Below are positions 16,313 through 26,667 of a stretch of DNA of 64,000 nt, piece after piece. The notes beneath the pieces were generated by a model. It worked only from the letters and a program-made list of their open reading frames with translations. It was not told the DNA's origin and searched no databases. The DNA comes from Clostridioides mangenotii TR (GTDB lineage Bacteria; Bacillota; Clostridia; Peptostreptococcales; Peptostreptococcaceae), in the NCBI RefSeq assembly GCF_000498755.1, contig NZ_AXUS01000011.1:38323-102322 (forward strand), in the 5' to 3' direction. The position numbers and the translations under genes were made by a program. Positions within the stretch are counted from its first letter, which is position 1; each line of letters begins with the position of its first letter.

Positions 16313-19300
16313 TTATTTAAAGTAGTTTACACCGGATTCAAATATCTTTTGATCTTTTTCTCCATAGATATTCTTAATAACATTATTTCCTAATCTTTCA
16401 GAGTGTCCCATCTTTCCAAATACTCTTCCGTCTAAACTAGTTATACCTTCTACCGCATAGAATGAACCATTTGGATTAAATTCTACATCGTAAGTGGCTT
16501 CGTTGTTAAAATCTACATACTGAGTTGCAACTTGTCCATTTTCTATTAGTCTATTGATCATTTCTTCGTCTGCAACAAATCTACCTTCGCCATGTGATAT
16601 CGGAATGCTGTGAATGTCGCCAACTTCTGTTTGAGCTAACCAAGGAGAATTATTTGATGATATCCTAGTTCTAACAATTTTTGACTGGTGGTGTCCAATT
16701 TGATTGTAAGTAAGCGTAGGTGATTTCTCATCTATTGTTCTTATCTCACCATACGGAACCAAACCTAATTTTATAAGCACCTGAAAACCGTTACAGATTC
16801 CAAGCATTAAACCATCTTGTTTTGTCAAAAATTGATTTATAGCTTCTGTTACTCTAGGATTTCTAAATACTGTAGCTATAAACTTACCAGAACCGTCTGG
16901 CTCATCTCCAGCACTAAATCCTCCTGGAAGCATAATTATTTGCGATGATTTTATCTCGTCTACCATTGTATCTATCGAGCTTTCTATATCATTTTGGTTG
17001 AGATTTTTAAATATTTTTATACTAGTCTTAGCTCCTGCATTCTCAAATGCTCTTGCTGTATCATACTCGCAATTTGTTCCTGGGAAAGCAGGTATAAATA
17101 CTTTAGGAGACACTGTCCTAAGTAGTGATTTTTTAACCTCACCTGTTGACTTATAGCTAATAGTCTCTATCCTAGATTTGATATCCGATGATTTTGTAGG
17201 GAATATGCTCTCAAGCGTATTCGCATAACTTTTATATAATTCATCTAGATTTATATTCTCTCCACATATAGATATTATTTCTTCTTTTGTAGTTTTGCCG
17301 AGTACAATGTAGTTGTGAGCCTCTAACTGGCTTATAACATTCTCACCAAGCTCTAATATTATACTTCCGTAGAACGGCTCAAACAATTTCTCTTCTCCAA
17401 ACTTTTCTTCCGCTTCTTTAGAGAATTTAAATCCTATTTTATTACCAAATGACATTTTACTTATAGCTTCACCTATTCCTGCAAATCCCACTGCACATGT
17501 TGATAACACATCGCCATTGTGTATAAGTGATCTAACTTTATCTAAATTAGATTTAAATTCTTCAAAATCCAATACATCATCTTTGCCTTTTTCTGTGTAT
17601 AACATAATAACTTGTGAATTATTTTTCTTAAAGTCTGAAGAAACCACTTTTGAAGCATCCACAGTGTCCACAGCAAATGACACTAATGTAGGAGGAACAT
17701 CTATATCTTTGAATGTGCCAGACATACTGTCTTTTCCACCTATTGCAGGTATCTCAAGTTTATTTTGTGCATAGTAAGCACCTAATAATGCTGAAAATGG
17801 TTTACCCCATTTTATAGGATCATTTCCTAACTTTTCAAAATACTCTTGGAATGTTAGTCTAGCTGTTGAGTAGTTTCCGCCTACAGCTACCAACTTAGCT
17901 ATAGAATCTACAACTGAGTAAAGCGCCCCATGAAATGGACTCCATTTCCCTATTCTAGGATTATAGCCATAAGTCATTATTGTAGATGTACTCGTCTCTC
18001 CGCCTAACACTGGTATCTTCGCTACCATAGCTTGAGAAGGTGTACTTTGATATTTACCACCAAAAGGCATAAGTACAGTTCCAGCTCCTATTGTGCTGTC
18101 AAACTTATCTATAAGACCTTTTTGAGAGCAAACGTTTAAGTCAGACATTACTTTCTTAAACCTTTCTTTCATACTGCTTCTATCTATTTTATCTAGTATC
18201 TCATTTTTTCCAAAGAATTTTTTTTCTTCATCAACCTTAGTCACGTGTACATCTGTAGTTTGTTTTACACCATTTGTATCAAGAAATGCTCTGCTTATGT
18301 CAACTATAGTTTGACCGTTCCAAAATAGTCTCATATATCCAGTATCCGTAACTGAAGCAACATGAGTAGCTTCTAAGTTTTCTGCAGAAGCCAATTCTAT
18401 AAATCTATCTTTATTCTTCTTGTCAATTGCAACCGCCATACGCTCTTGAGACTCAGATATTGCGAGCTCAGTACCGTCTAATCCTTCGTATTTTTTAGGT
18501 ACTAGATCAAGATTTATATCTAGACTGTCTGCTATCTCACCTATGGCTACACATACTCCACCTGCTCCAAAATCATTACACCTTTTTATCATTTGCACAG
18601 CTTCTTTATTTCTGAAAAATCTCTGTATCTTTCTCTCGTTAGGGGCATCACCTTTTTGAACTTCAGCACTGCAAGTAAATATAGACACTTCACTATGCTC
18701 TTTTGAAGATCCAGTTGCTCCTCCACAGCCATCTCTACCTGTTTTTCCACCAAGTAAGACTATTATATCTCCCGGCTCTGGCCTTTCTCTGACCACATTT
18801 TCTTTTGGAGCCGCAGCTATAACTGCACCGATTTCCATTCTCTTAGCTACAAAATTCTCATCGTAAACTTCTGAAACTTGTCCAGTTGTAAGACCTATTT
18901 GATTTCCATACGAACTGTAGCCATTAGCAGCCTCTGTAGTTATTCTTTTTTGCATAAGCTTGCCTGGTAAAGTCTCCTTTAAAGACTTTCTAGGATCACC
19001 GCTTCCAGTAATTCGCATAGCTTGATATACATAACTCCTTCCTGAAAGCGGATCTCTTATTGCCCCTCCTAAACAAGTAGCTGCTCCACCAAATGGTTCT
19101 ATTTCAGTTGGGTGGTTGTGAGTCTCGTTTTTAAACATTACTAAGTATTTTTCTATTTTTCCATCTATCTCAACATCAACATTTATACTACAGGCATTTA
19201 TTTCTTCGCTTACGTCTAAATCTTCAAGTTTTCCTTCTTTTCTAAGCTCTTTCATTGCGATCGTTGCAATATCCATTAAACACATATCTTTATCTCTATC

Positions 19301-20119
19301 TACATAAACATTCTTTCTAGATTCTAGATACATGTTGTATGTATCTTTTATTACATCTGTGTACTTTCCTGACTCTATCTTTACATTCTTTATCTCAGTC
19401 ATAAAAGTTGTATGTCTACAGTGATCAGACCAATAAGTATCTAATACTTTTATCTCTGTAACAGTAGGGTTTCTGCGTTCTATATCTTTAAAATACTTTT
19501 GGATATGTTTTAAATCATCAATAGTCATCGCTAATCCAAAGTCATCTAAAAACTCTTCTAATTTATTTTGTGAAAAATCGTTGAATTCATCCAGCACTTC
19601 TACTGGAGAAGGTACCTCGTAATTAACTTTTAAAGTTTCAGGTTTTTCCAAACTTGCTTCCCTACTGTCAACTGGATTTATACAGTAGTCTTTAATTTTA
19701 GCAAAATCTTCATCGCTTATATTTCCACCTAAAATATATACTTTTGCAGTATTTATTTCAGGTCTGATTCCGTTATTTAAAATCTCAACACACTGAGTCG
19801 CCCAATCACCTCGTTGATCGTACTGACCAGGTAAGAACTCTATAGCAAATACTTTTTCACCATAAGTACTAGGTAATTCTTCATCGTACACCGCGTCTAG
19901 ATTTGGCTCTGAAAATATCGTCTTTATTGCGTCATTATATATATCTAAAGAAATACCTTCTATATCGTACCTATTTAAAATCCTTACATTTTCTATGCTA
20001 CTTAAATGCAGATTTTCAACTAAATCCTTTTTTAGAGCTATGGCTTCAAGATTGAATCCATCTCTCTTTTCTACTAGAACTCTCCTAACGCTTAAATCTA
20101 CATCAACAGTATTTGGCAT
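16313..20119 (-). CDS. purL: Phosphoribosylformylglycinamidine synthase, large fused PurL/PurQ form
   Basis: This enzyme converts FGAR to FGAM using ATP and glutamine. The 1268-residue chain carries the synthetase with KNETHNHPTEIEPFGGAATC and repeated AIR-synthase folds. The C-terminus (from about residue 1000) is a class I glutaminase with FPGTNCEYDTA, LPGGFSAGDE and the catalytic Cys in LGICNGFQVL. This long single-chain form is common in clostridia and proteobacteria, whereas Bacillus uses separate PurS, PurQ and PurL. GGAGG precedes the ATG at 20119. It is the last gene of the operon. Confidence 0.97.
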   Translation of the reverse strand: MPNTVDVDLSVRRVLVEKRDGFNLEAIALKKDLVENLHLSSIENVRILNRYDIEGISLDIYNDAIKTIFSEPNLDAVYDEELPSTYGEKVFAIEFLPGQYDQRGDWATQCVEILNNGIRPEINTAKVYILGGNISDEDFAKIKDYCINPVDSREASLEKPETLKVNYEVPSPVEVLDEFNDFSQNKLEEFLDDFGLAMTIDDLKHIQKYFKDIERRNPTVTEIKVLDTYWSDHCRHTTFMTEIKNVKIESGKYTDVIKDTYNMYLESRKNVYVDRDKDMCLMDIATIAMKELRKEGKLEDLDVSEEINACSINVDVEIDGKIEKYLVMFKNETHNHPTEIEPFGGAATCLGGAIRDPLSGRSYVYQAMRITGSGDPRKSLKETLPGKLMQKRITTEAANGYSSYGNQIGLTTGQVSEVYDENFVAKRMEIGAVIAAAPKENVVRERPEPGDIIVLLGGKTGRDGCGGATGSSKEHSEVSIFTCSAEVQKGDAPNERKIQRFFRNKEAVQMIKRCNDFGAGGVCVAIGEIADSLDINLDLVPKKYEGLDGTELAISESQERMAVAIDKKNKDRFIELASAENLEATHVASVTDTGYMRLFWNGQTIVDISRAFLDTNGVKQTTDVHVTKVDEEKKFFGKNEILDKIDRSSMKERFKKVMSDLNVCSQKGLIDKFDSTIGAGTVLMPFGGKYQSTPSQAMVAKIPVLGGETSTSTIMTYGYNPRIGKWSPFHGALYSVVDSIAKLVAVGGNYSTARLTFQEYFEKLGNDPIKWGKPFSALLGAYYAQNKLEIPAIGGKDSMSGTFKDIDVPPTLVSFAVDTVDASKVVSSDFKKNNSQVIMLYTEKGKDDVLDFEEFKSNLDKVRSLIHNGDVLSTCAVGFAGIGEAISKMSFGNKIGFKFSKEAEEKFGEEKLFEPFYGSIILELGENVISQLEAHNYIVLGKTTKEEIISICGENINLDELYKSYANTLESIFPTKSSDIKSRIETISYKSTGEVKKSLLRTVSPKVFIPAFPGTNCEYDTARAFENAGAKTSIKIFKNLNQNDIESSIDTMVDEIKSSQIIMLPGGFSAGDEPDGSGKFIATVFRNPRVTEAINQFLTKQDGLMLGICNGFQVLIKLGLVPYGEIRTIDEKSPTLTYNQIGHHQSKIVRTRISSNNSPWLAQTEVGDIHSIPISHGEGRFVADEEMINRLIENGQVATQYVDFNNEATYDVEFNPNGSFYAVEGITSLDGRVFGKMGHSERLGNNVIKNIYGEKDQKIFESGVNYFK

Positions 20120-20142
20120 AATACATCCTCCATTTTTGAAAA

Positions 20143-21393
20143 TTATATTCCTATATCTGTTCTATAGTGCATTCCTTCGAAATCAATTCCTTTGATGTTT
20201 TGGTATACTTTCTCTGATGCCTCTTTAACTGTAGAGCCTTTTGCTGTTACACCTAGTACACGTCCACCATTTGTCACTAATTGTCCTGAATCGAACTTAG
20301 ATCCACTATGGAATACCACTATATCTTTATCTAATTTATCAAGTCCAGTAATTTTTTTACCCTTTTCGTAGCTACCAGGATAACCTCCTGATGTCAACAT
20401 TACACATACAGATTGGCTATTGCTATACTTTATCTCTATACTATCTAATTTATCTTCCAAAATTGCACTTATTATCTTATTAAGGTCTGTTTCAAGTCTA
20501 AAAAGTACTGACTGAGTTTCTGGATCCCCAAATCTAACATTGTACTCAAGTACTTTCTCTCCTTCTTCAGTTATCATAAGCCCGACAAATAGGATTCCTC
20601 TAAACTTTAGACCATCTTTTTTAAATCCATTTAAAGTTTTCTCTAGAACTTCGACTCTAATTTTTTCAGCCAGTTCATCTGTATAAATTTCACTCGGAGA
20701 AAAAGTTCCCATACCTCCTGTATTAGGTCCTTTTTCATGGTCATAGATCTTTTTATGATCTTTTGCACTAACCATAGGAACTATAGTCTTGTTATCTACA
20801 AAAGCAAGTATAGATGTTTCAATTCCAGCTAAAAATTCTTCCACTACTATTTTTTCTCCAGCAGCTCCAAATTGTTTAGTTTCCATCATGCTTTTTAAAC
20901 TTTCGATCGCAACTTTTCTATTTTCACAGATTATTACACCTTTCCCAGCAGCTAATCCGTCTGCTTTTATAACAACTGGATATCCAAAGTCATCTATCTC
21001 GGCAATTGCATTATCTATATTTGTGTACTCTTTGTATTTCGCTGTTGGTATACCATGTCTTATCATAAATTCTTTAGAAAAAGCCTTACTTCCCTCTAAT
21101 TTAGAACAATCTTTATTTGGACCAAATACTTTAAGTCCTACTTCTTCAAATTTATCAACTATTCCCATAACTAAAGGTACTTCTGGCCCAACTATTGTAA
21201 TGTCAATATTTCTTTTCTTTGCAAAATCAATCAAACCGTCAATATCGCTGTCACTTATATCAATACACTCTGCAACTCTACTAATACCTGCATTACCTGG
21301 AGCACAGTATATATCATGGACACCCTCTTCGCCTTTAAGTTTCCAACATATTGCGTGCTCTCTACCTCCGCCACCTACAACTAATATATTCAT
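20143..21393 (-). CDS. purD: Phosphoribosylamine-glycine ligase (GARS)
   Basis: PurD joins phosphoribosylamine with glycine at the expense of ATP, the second step of the pathway. The 416-residue protein begins MNILVVGGGGREHAICWKL and has the ATP-grasp features EFMIRHGIPTAKY, VIKADGLAAGKGV, KDHKKIYDHEKGPNTGGMG and EYNVRFGDPETQ. It is preceded by AGGAGAG and lies 23 bases upstream of purL. Confidence 0.97.
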   Translation of the reverse strand: MNILVVGGGGREHAICWKLKGEEGVHDIYCAPGNAGISRVAECIDISDSDIDGLIDFAKKRNIDITIVGPEVPLVMGIVDKFEEVGLKVFGPNKDCSKLEGSKAFSKEFMIRHGIPTAKYKEYTNIDNAIAEIDDFGYPVVIKADGLAAGKGVIICENRKVAIESLKSMMETKQFGAAGEKIVVEEFLAGIETSILAFVDNKTIVPMVSAKDHKKIYDHEKGPNTGGMGTFSPSEIYTDELAEKIRVEVLEKTLNGFKKDGLKFRGILFVGLMITEEGEKVLEYNVRFGDPETQSVLFRLETDLNKIISAILEDKLDSIEIKYSNSQSVCVMLTSGGYPGSYEKGKKITGLDKLDKDIVVFHSGSKFDSGQLVTNGGRVLGVTAKGSTVKEASEKVYQNIKGIDFEGMHYRTDIGI

Positions 21394-21403
21394 AATATCT
21401 CTC

Positions 21404-22939
21404 CTAGTGTTTAAAATGTCTTATTCCCGTAAATACCATAGACATCTTATATTTATCACAGGCCTCTATTGAGTCTTTATCTCTGATTGATCCACCTGGT
21501 TGTACTACTGAAGTTATTCCGTATTCATGTGCTAACGCAACACAATCACCAAATGGGAAGTACGCATCTGAGGCTAATACTGCCCCTGTAAAGTCTTTTT
21601 CATTATTGTTTTCTAACGCATTCTTAAGTGCCCAAATTCTCGAAGTTTGACCACAACCAAGTGCTAACGTCTGTCCATCTTTTACTACTGCTATTGCATT
21701 AGATTTCAGATTCTTAGCAATTTTCATTGCAAACTCCATATCTTTTAGCTCTCTATCACTTGGTTTTGACTCTGTTACTACTTTCATTTGTTCAAATAAA
21801 GCATTGTTTTTATCTTGAACTAACAATTTGCCATCTAAATACTTCATTTCGAATGGCTGTAGACTGTCTTCAATTTTACCTATTTTTAATACTCTCAAGT
21901 TTTTCTTTTGATTAAGTATTTCAAGTGCTTCTGGCTCGTAATCGTATGCTACTACTATTTCTAAAAATATTTCATGTAGTTTTTCTGCTGTTGCTTTATC
22001 TACCGTTGAAGTTATACCAACTATTCCACCGAATATTGATACTGGATCTGCTTCATAACATTTTGTATAAGCTTCAAATGGATCTTTACCCAATCCAACA
22101 CCGCATGAATTTGCATGTTTTATTGCAACTGCAACAATCTCATCGCTATCTTTAAATTCTCTCATAACTTCTAAACAACCGTGAAGATCATTTAAGTTAT
22201 TGTAAGAAATCTCTTTTCCATTTAACTGCTCGTAATTAAGTATAGGGTTTTTAGAACTTGAATCTGAATACAATAAACCGTTTTGATGTGGGTTTTCACC
22301 GTATCTAAGTGTATGCTCTCTTTGGAAGCTCATATTAAGTATATTTGGATACTTATCTCCAACTTCTTCGGCGAAGTAATTAGATATTAAGCTATCGTAT
22401 CTACCAGTAGTTGAAAAAGCTTTGTACGCTAAATTCTTTCTGTCCTCTACCGTTAAATCATCTTTTCTAAGTTTATCTATTATATAGTCGTAATCGTTTA
22501 TATCCACTACAACTGCTACATCTTTGTAATTTTTAGCTGCTGATCTTATCATTGAAGGTCCACCAATATCTATGTTTTCAATTATTTCATCGTGACTTTT
22601 ACCTGCTTTTAATGTTCCTTCAAAGTCGTATAAATTTACAACTACTATGTCTATTGGTTCAATGTTGTGCTCTTTAATAGTGTCTACATGATCTTTGTTA
22701 TCTCTTTTGTATAAAATACCACCGTGAATCATAGGATTTAGTGTTTTTACTCTTCCGTCTAGTATCTCTGGAAACTTTGTAACATCATCTATTTGAATTA
22801 CATTTTCAACTTGCTCTTTTAATACTCTGAATGTATTTCCTGTTGAAACTATTTGATATCCTAAACTGCTGAGTTGTTTTGCAAAATCTACTACACCCGT
22901 TTTATCTGTAACGCTTATCAAAGCTCTTTTTTTATTCAT
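21404..22939 (-). CDS. purH: Bifunctional AICAR transformylase/IMP cyclohydrolase
   Basis: PurH carries out the last two steps to IMP, using 10-formyltetrahydrofolate. The N-terminal ~140 residues are the MGS-type cyclohydrolase (ALISVTDKTGVVDFAKQL, STGNTFRVL, DGRVKTLNP). The rest is the transformylase (REHTLRYGENPHQ, KHANSCGVG, ASDAYFPFGD and the C-terminal QPGGSIRD ... FTGIRHFKH). At 511 residues it is complete. Its start overlaps the purN stop by eight bases. Its substrate AICAR is the parent of ZTP, sensed by the riboswitch at 42209. Confidence 0.97.
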   Translation of the reverse strand: MNKKRALISVTDKTGVVDFAKQLSSLGYQIVSTGNTFRVLKEQVENVIQIDDVTKFPEILDGRVKTLNPMIHGGILYKRDNKDHVDTIKEHNIEPIDIVVVNLYDFEGTLKAGKSHDEIIENIDIGGPSMIRSAAKNYKDVAVVVDINDYDYIIDKLRKDDLTVEDRKNLAYKAFSTTGRYDSLISNYFAEEVGDKYPNILNMSFQREHTLRYGENPHQNGLLYSDSSSKNPILNYEQLNGKEISYNNLNDLHGCLEVMREFKDSDEIVAVAIKHANSCGVGLGKDPFEAYTKCYEADPVSIFGGIVGITSTVDKATAEKLHEIFLEIVVAYDYEPEALEILNQKKNLRVLKIGKIEDSLQPFEMKYLDGKLLVQDKNNALFEQMKVVTESKPSDRELKDMEFAMKIAKNLKSNAIAVVKDGQTLALGCGQTSRIWALKNALENNNEKDFTGAVLASDAYFPFGDCVALAHEYGITSVVQPGGSIRDKDSIEACDKYKMSMVFTGIRHFKH

Positions 22940-23525
22940 TTATTAACACTCTCCTACCTTCAACTTTTAATTTGTTTTCACAGAAAAGGCTAAGACTTTC
23001 TTTAAGTATCCTATGCTCAACTTCCAGAACTCTCTTTGCGAGACTTTTTGCATCATCATCTACTTTGACCGCGACTATATCCTGCATAATTATCGGGCCT
23101 GTGTCAGTTCCTTCATCTACAAAATGAACCGTGGCACCAGTGAATTTCACTCCGTAGTCAATTACTCCTTGGTGCACTTTTTCTCCATAAAATCCCTTAC
23201 CACAAAATGCAGGGATCAATGAAGGGTGTATATTTATCATTTTGTTTCTGTACTCATTTATAAATTTAGGGCTTATTATTTTTAAATAACCTGCCAAAAC
23301 TACTACATCTATATCTCTATCTTTTAATATTTCAATTATATTGTCTTCATTGGATTCGTATATTGCTTCTATTTTGTTATTTCTAGCTCTTTCTAATCCA
23401 TAAGCATCTTTTTTATTTGAAATTACAACCTTTACTATTCCTTCAATTTTTCCTGAATCAGTTCCATCGATTATTGATTGTAGGTTTGTACCTCCACCTG
23501 ATATCAAAACGCCTATATTTAGCAT
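22932..23525 (-). CDS. purN: Phosphoribosylglycinamide formyltransferase
   Basis: PurN transfers a formyl group from 10-formyltetrahydrofolate to GAR. The protein has the family landmarks VLISGGGTNLQSIID at the N-terminus, VLAGYLKIISP, the catalytic NIHPSLIPAF (Asn and His) and TGATVHFVDEGTDTGPII. Length is 197 residues, as usual. It overlaps purM by seven bases and purH by eight, a tight translational chain. It confirms folate-dependent, not formate-dependent (PurT), formylation at this step. Confidence 0.96.
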   Translation of the reverse strand: MLNIGVLISGGGTNLQSIIDGTDSGKIEGIVKVVISNKKDAYGLERARNNKIEAIYESNEDNIIEILKDRDIDVVVLAGYLKIISPKFINEYRNKMINIHPSLIPAFCGKGFYGEKVHQGVIDYGVKFTGATVHFVDEGTDTGPIIMQDIVAVKVDDDAKSLAKRVLEVEHRILKESLSLFCENKLKVEGRRVLINE

Positions 23526-24595
23526 AATTCAACACCTTGGTGGCTATCTACAACTTCTCCGATTATATATGCATTGTCTTTAAACAACTCTTTATATTTA
23601 TTATCAACAAAGGCTATGTTGTCGCTTTCTCTTGAGTTTATAAAGTCTACTAAACCCTCAGCTTCTTCTTTATTTACAATCAATACCAAACCTATTCCCA
23701 TATTAAAGCTCTTGTGAAGCTCTCTTTCATCTACTGCATCAAATTCTTCAATCATCTTGAATATGGCTGGTTTATCCCAAGATTTTTTATTTATGTCTAA
23801 CCCTAGACCTTTTGGTATTACTCTAGTTATATTTTCTATAAGTCCACCGCCAGTTATATGGGCTACGGCCTTTATATTATGTTTTTCAAGAATATCTAAA
23901 GCTAATTTAACATATACCTTCGTTGGAGTTAAAAGAGCTTCTCCGACTGTCATTCCTAATTCTTCAACGTGCTGATCCATTTTATAGTTGTAAGTATCTA
24001 AGAATATCTTTCTTATAAACGAAAATCCGTTACTGTGTACTCCACTAGATGAAATCCCTACTAGCATATCTCCTGATTTTACATCTTTACCAGATACTAT
24101 CTTTTCTTTATCTGCTATACCTATTGAAAATCCTGCTAGATCGTAGTCGTCTTGACCGTACATTCCTGGCATCTCTGCTGTTTCTCCTCCGATTAATGCA
24201 CAACCTGACATCTTACAACCATCTGCAATGCCGCCCACAATTTTTTCTATGTGCTCTGGAACTAATTTTCCAAGAGCTATATAATCTAAGAAGAACAGTG
24301 GTTTAGCTCCTTGACATATTAAATCATTTACACACATTGCGACTAAGTCAATGCCTACAGTGTCGTGATTTTCCATCATTTGAGCAATTTTCAGCTTTGT
24401 TCCAACTCCGTCAGTTGATGCAAGTAAAACTGGCTCTTTCATAGATATAAAATCTTTAAGACTGTACAGTCCACTAAAGTTACCTAAATCTCCTATTACG
24501 TTGTTGTCATAAGTACCTTTTATTTTCTCTTTAATAAGATCTACTGCTCTGTTTCCTTCATCTATATCTACTCCAGACTGCTTATATGTCAACAT
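23519..24595 (-). CDS. purM: Phosphoribosylformylglycinamidine cyclo-ligase (AIR synthase)
   Basis: PurM closes the imidazole ring, turning FGAM into AIR with ATP. The 358-residue protein has YKQSGVDIDEGNRAV at the start, LASTDGVGTKLKIA, GIDLVAMCVND and the conserved GGETAEMPGMY loop, then AHITGGGLIENI. All are family signatures and the length is normal. It lies six bases downstream of purF and overlaps purN. Confidence 0.97.
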   Translation of the reverse strand: MLTYKQSGVDIDEGNRAVDLIKEKIKGTYDNNVIGDLGNFSGLYSLKDFISMKEPVLLASTDGVGTKLKIAQMMENHDTVGIDLVAMCVNDLICQGAKPLFFLDYIALGKLVPEHIEKIVGGIADGCKMSGCALIGGETAEMPGMYGQDDYDLAGFSIGIADKEKIVSGKDVKSGDMLVGISSSGVHSNGFSFIRKIFLDTYNYKMDQHVEELGMTVGEALLTPTKVYVKLALDILEKHNIKAVAHITGGGLIENITRVIPKGLGLDINKKSWDKPAIFKMIEEFDAVDERELHKSFNMGIGLVLIVNKEEAEGLVDFINSRESDNIAFVDNKYKELFKDNAYIIGEVVDSHQGVELC

Positions 24596-24600
24596 ATAAC

Positions 24601-25956
24601 CTAGTCCTCCTTATCAATTATTTTAACTGCATAATCTCCATCAAAACAAGCCTTACAGAAAGTCGTTTCACTCTCTGTAGCTTCCAACATTCCCTCTATA
24701 TCTAAAAATTTAAGCGTGTCACAACCTATATGTTTTCTCATCTCCTCAACAGTATGATTTGATGCTATCAGGTTCGATCTATTTGGCGTATCAATTCCAT
24801 AAAAACACGAGTACTCAACAGGTGGTGATGTCACTCTTAGATGTATCTCTTTGGCTCCTGCTTCTCTCAGTGATTTCACTAGTCGTTTTGATGTAGTCCC
24901 TCTAACTATAGAGTCATCTACCAAAACTATAGATTTCCCTTCAATCATTCTCTTTAAAGGATTTAATTTTATCTTAACTGCTATTTCTCTCTCTTCTTGT
25001 GTAGGTTTTATAAAAGTTCTACCCACATATCTATTTTTTACTAAAGCTTCACTTACTCTGACTCCACTTGCATTTGCATAACCGAGTGCTCCTGGCCAAC
25101 CAGAATCGGGTACTGGAACTACTATATCTGCATCAATATCATCATTTTGTGCAAGCCTTTCTCCACATTTTACTCTGAAGTCATAAGCGTTTACATTATC
25201 AATAGTTGCATCATTTCTTGCAAAGTAGATATGTTCAAATATACAGCTTCTCTTAACTGACTTTAAGTTTTCTGAGTAATGGTAAGACTTTAATTTTCCG
25301 TCTTTTACTACTATTATTTCACCAGGCTCTACGTCTCTAATTACTTCTCCACCAAGTATATCTATAGCACAGTTTTCAGATGCGAATATATATTCATCAC
25401 CCTTTTTACCCATTATAAGTGGTCTAAATCCATTCGGATCTCTTACTGCAACTAATTCATCATCGCTAAGTATTACAAGTGCATATGCGCCTTTAATATA
25501 GTCCATAGTAAGTTTTAAACTTTCTACTATATCTCCTTTATAATATCTAGCTAGTATATACAAAATAACCTCTGTATCAGAATCAGTTTGAAACATGTAC
25601 CCATCTTCTTCAAGCATGTCTTTTAGGTAATTTGCATTAACTAAATTACCATTATGTGAAATAGCTAGATTTCTCTTTCTGCAAGTTCCAACAAATGGTT
25701 GGCAATTAGAAATATGACTACCACCTGCTGTTGAATATCTAACATGTCCAATTCCTATATTTCCAATTAGGTTTTCGATTTCTTCTTCCTTAAATACTTC
25801 ACCTACTAACCCCATATCTTTTTTATATTTAATTTTCTCGTCGCCCATAACAGCCATACCACAGCTTTCTTGTCCCCTATGTTGTATAGAAAAAAGACCG
25901 TAGTACAGTTCTTTTGATACGTTTTTATCGGAGTAAATACCTATGATCCCACACAT
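24601..25956 (-). CDS. purF: Amidophosphoribosyltransferase, Fe-S type
   Basis: PurF makes phosphoribosylamine from PRPP and glutamine, the committed step. Cys2 of MCGIIGIYSD is the N-terminal nucleophile and there is no long propeptide. The PRPP loop reads SIVLVDDSIVRGTTS. The cysteines in RSCIFEH, YSCFYGI and FCKACFDGDY correspond to the four ligands of the [4Fe-4S] cluster known in the Bacillus enzyme, which is oxygen-sensitive and suits an anaerobe. Length is 451 residues. Confidence 0.97.
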   Translation of the reverse strand: MCGIIGIYSDKNVSKELYYGLFSIQHRGQESCGMAVMGDEKIKYKKDMGLVGEVFKEEEIENLIGNIGIGHVRYSTAGGSHISNCQPFVGTCRKRNLAISHNGNLVNANYLKDMLEEDGYMFQTDSDTEVILYILARYYKGDIVESLKLTMDYIKGAYALVILSDDELVAVRDPNGFRPLIMGKKGDEYIFASENCAIDILGGEVIRDVEPGEIIVVKDGKLKSYHYSENLKSVKRSCIFEHIYFARNDATIDNVNAYDFRVKCGERLAQNDDIDADIVVPVPDSGWPGALGYANASGVRVSEALVKNRYVGRTFIKPTQEEREIAVKIKLNPLKRMIEGKSIVLVDDSIVRGTTSKRLVKSLREAGAKEIHLRVTSPPVEYSCFYGIDTPNRSNLIASNHTVEEMRKHIGCDTLKFLDIEGMLEATESETTFCKACFDGDYAVKIIDKED

Positions 25957-25967
25957 AAAAACCCCTC

Positions 25968-26663
25968 CTATTTATTCATTCTTGAAAGGACTTCTGTGTA
26001 GCTCTCTATAAGTCCGCCAAGATTTCTTCTGAATCTATCTTTATCAAGCTTTTCATTAGTGCCTACATCCCAAAGTCTGCATGTATCTGGAGATATTTCA
26101 TCTGCCAATATTATATTTCCGTCAGCGTCTTTACCAAATTCTATCTTAAAATCTACTAGTTTTAAATTTAATTTTAAGAAGAAGTCTTTTAATAATTTAT
26201 TTATCTTTAAAGTCTCTTCTTTTAAGTATTTAAGCTCGTCTCTCTTTGCAAGTTTCATTGCTACTGCATGGTCTTCATTTATCATCGGATCATTGTAATC
26301 GTCGTTTTTATAGCTCAACTCAAATATAGGCTCATCGAGAACAATACCTTCTTCCATACCTACTCTCTTACAAAATGAACCTGCTGTTATATTTCTTATG
26401 ATCACCTCAAGTGGTAATATTTCTACTTTCTTAACCAACATCTCTCTCTCTGACAAACTTTTTATAAAATGTGTTTTTATCCCGTTTTCGTTTAACATTT
26501 CAAAAATTATAGTAGATATCTTGTTGTTTAAAATACCTTTTGAATCTATTTCAGCTTTCTTTTCTCCATTAAATGCTGTTGCATCATCCTTATAGTAAAC
26601 CACATACTCGTTTTCATTATCTGTTACATAAACTTGTTTCGCTTTTCCTTCATATAATAACAT
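25968..26663 (-). CDS. purC: SAICAR synthetase
   Basis: PurC couples CAIR with aspartate. The 231-residue protein begins LLYEGKAKQVYVTDNENEYVVYYKDDATAFNG. It contains LPLEVIIRNITAGSF, ISPDTCRLWD and the basic loop DKDRFRRNLGG, matching the family throughout. It follows purE by four bases. Confidence 0.97.
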   Translation of the reverse strand: MLLYEGKAKQVYVTDNENEYVVYYKDDATAFNGEKKAEIDSKGILNNKISTIIFEMLNENGIKTHFIKSLSEREMLVKKVEILPLEVIIRNITAGSFCKRVGMEEGIVLDEPIFELSYKNDDYNDPMINEDHAVAMKLAKRDELKYLKEETLKINKLLKDFFLKLNLKLVDFKIEFGKDADGNIILADEISPDTCRLWDVGTNEKLDKDRFRRNLGGLIESYTEVLSRMNK

Positions 26664-26667
26664 TCCT

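Noticed and set aside
20789..21472. A 227-codon open frame on the plus strand across purD
   Set aside because: It is opposite the well-conserved purD and purH genes, has no ribosome site and no family resemblance.
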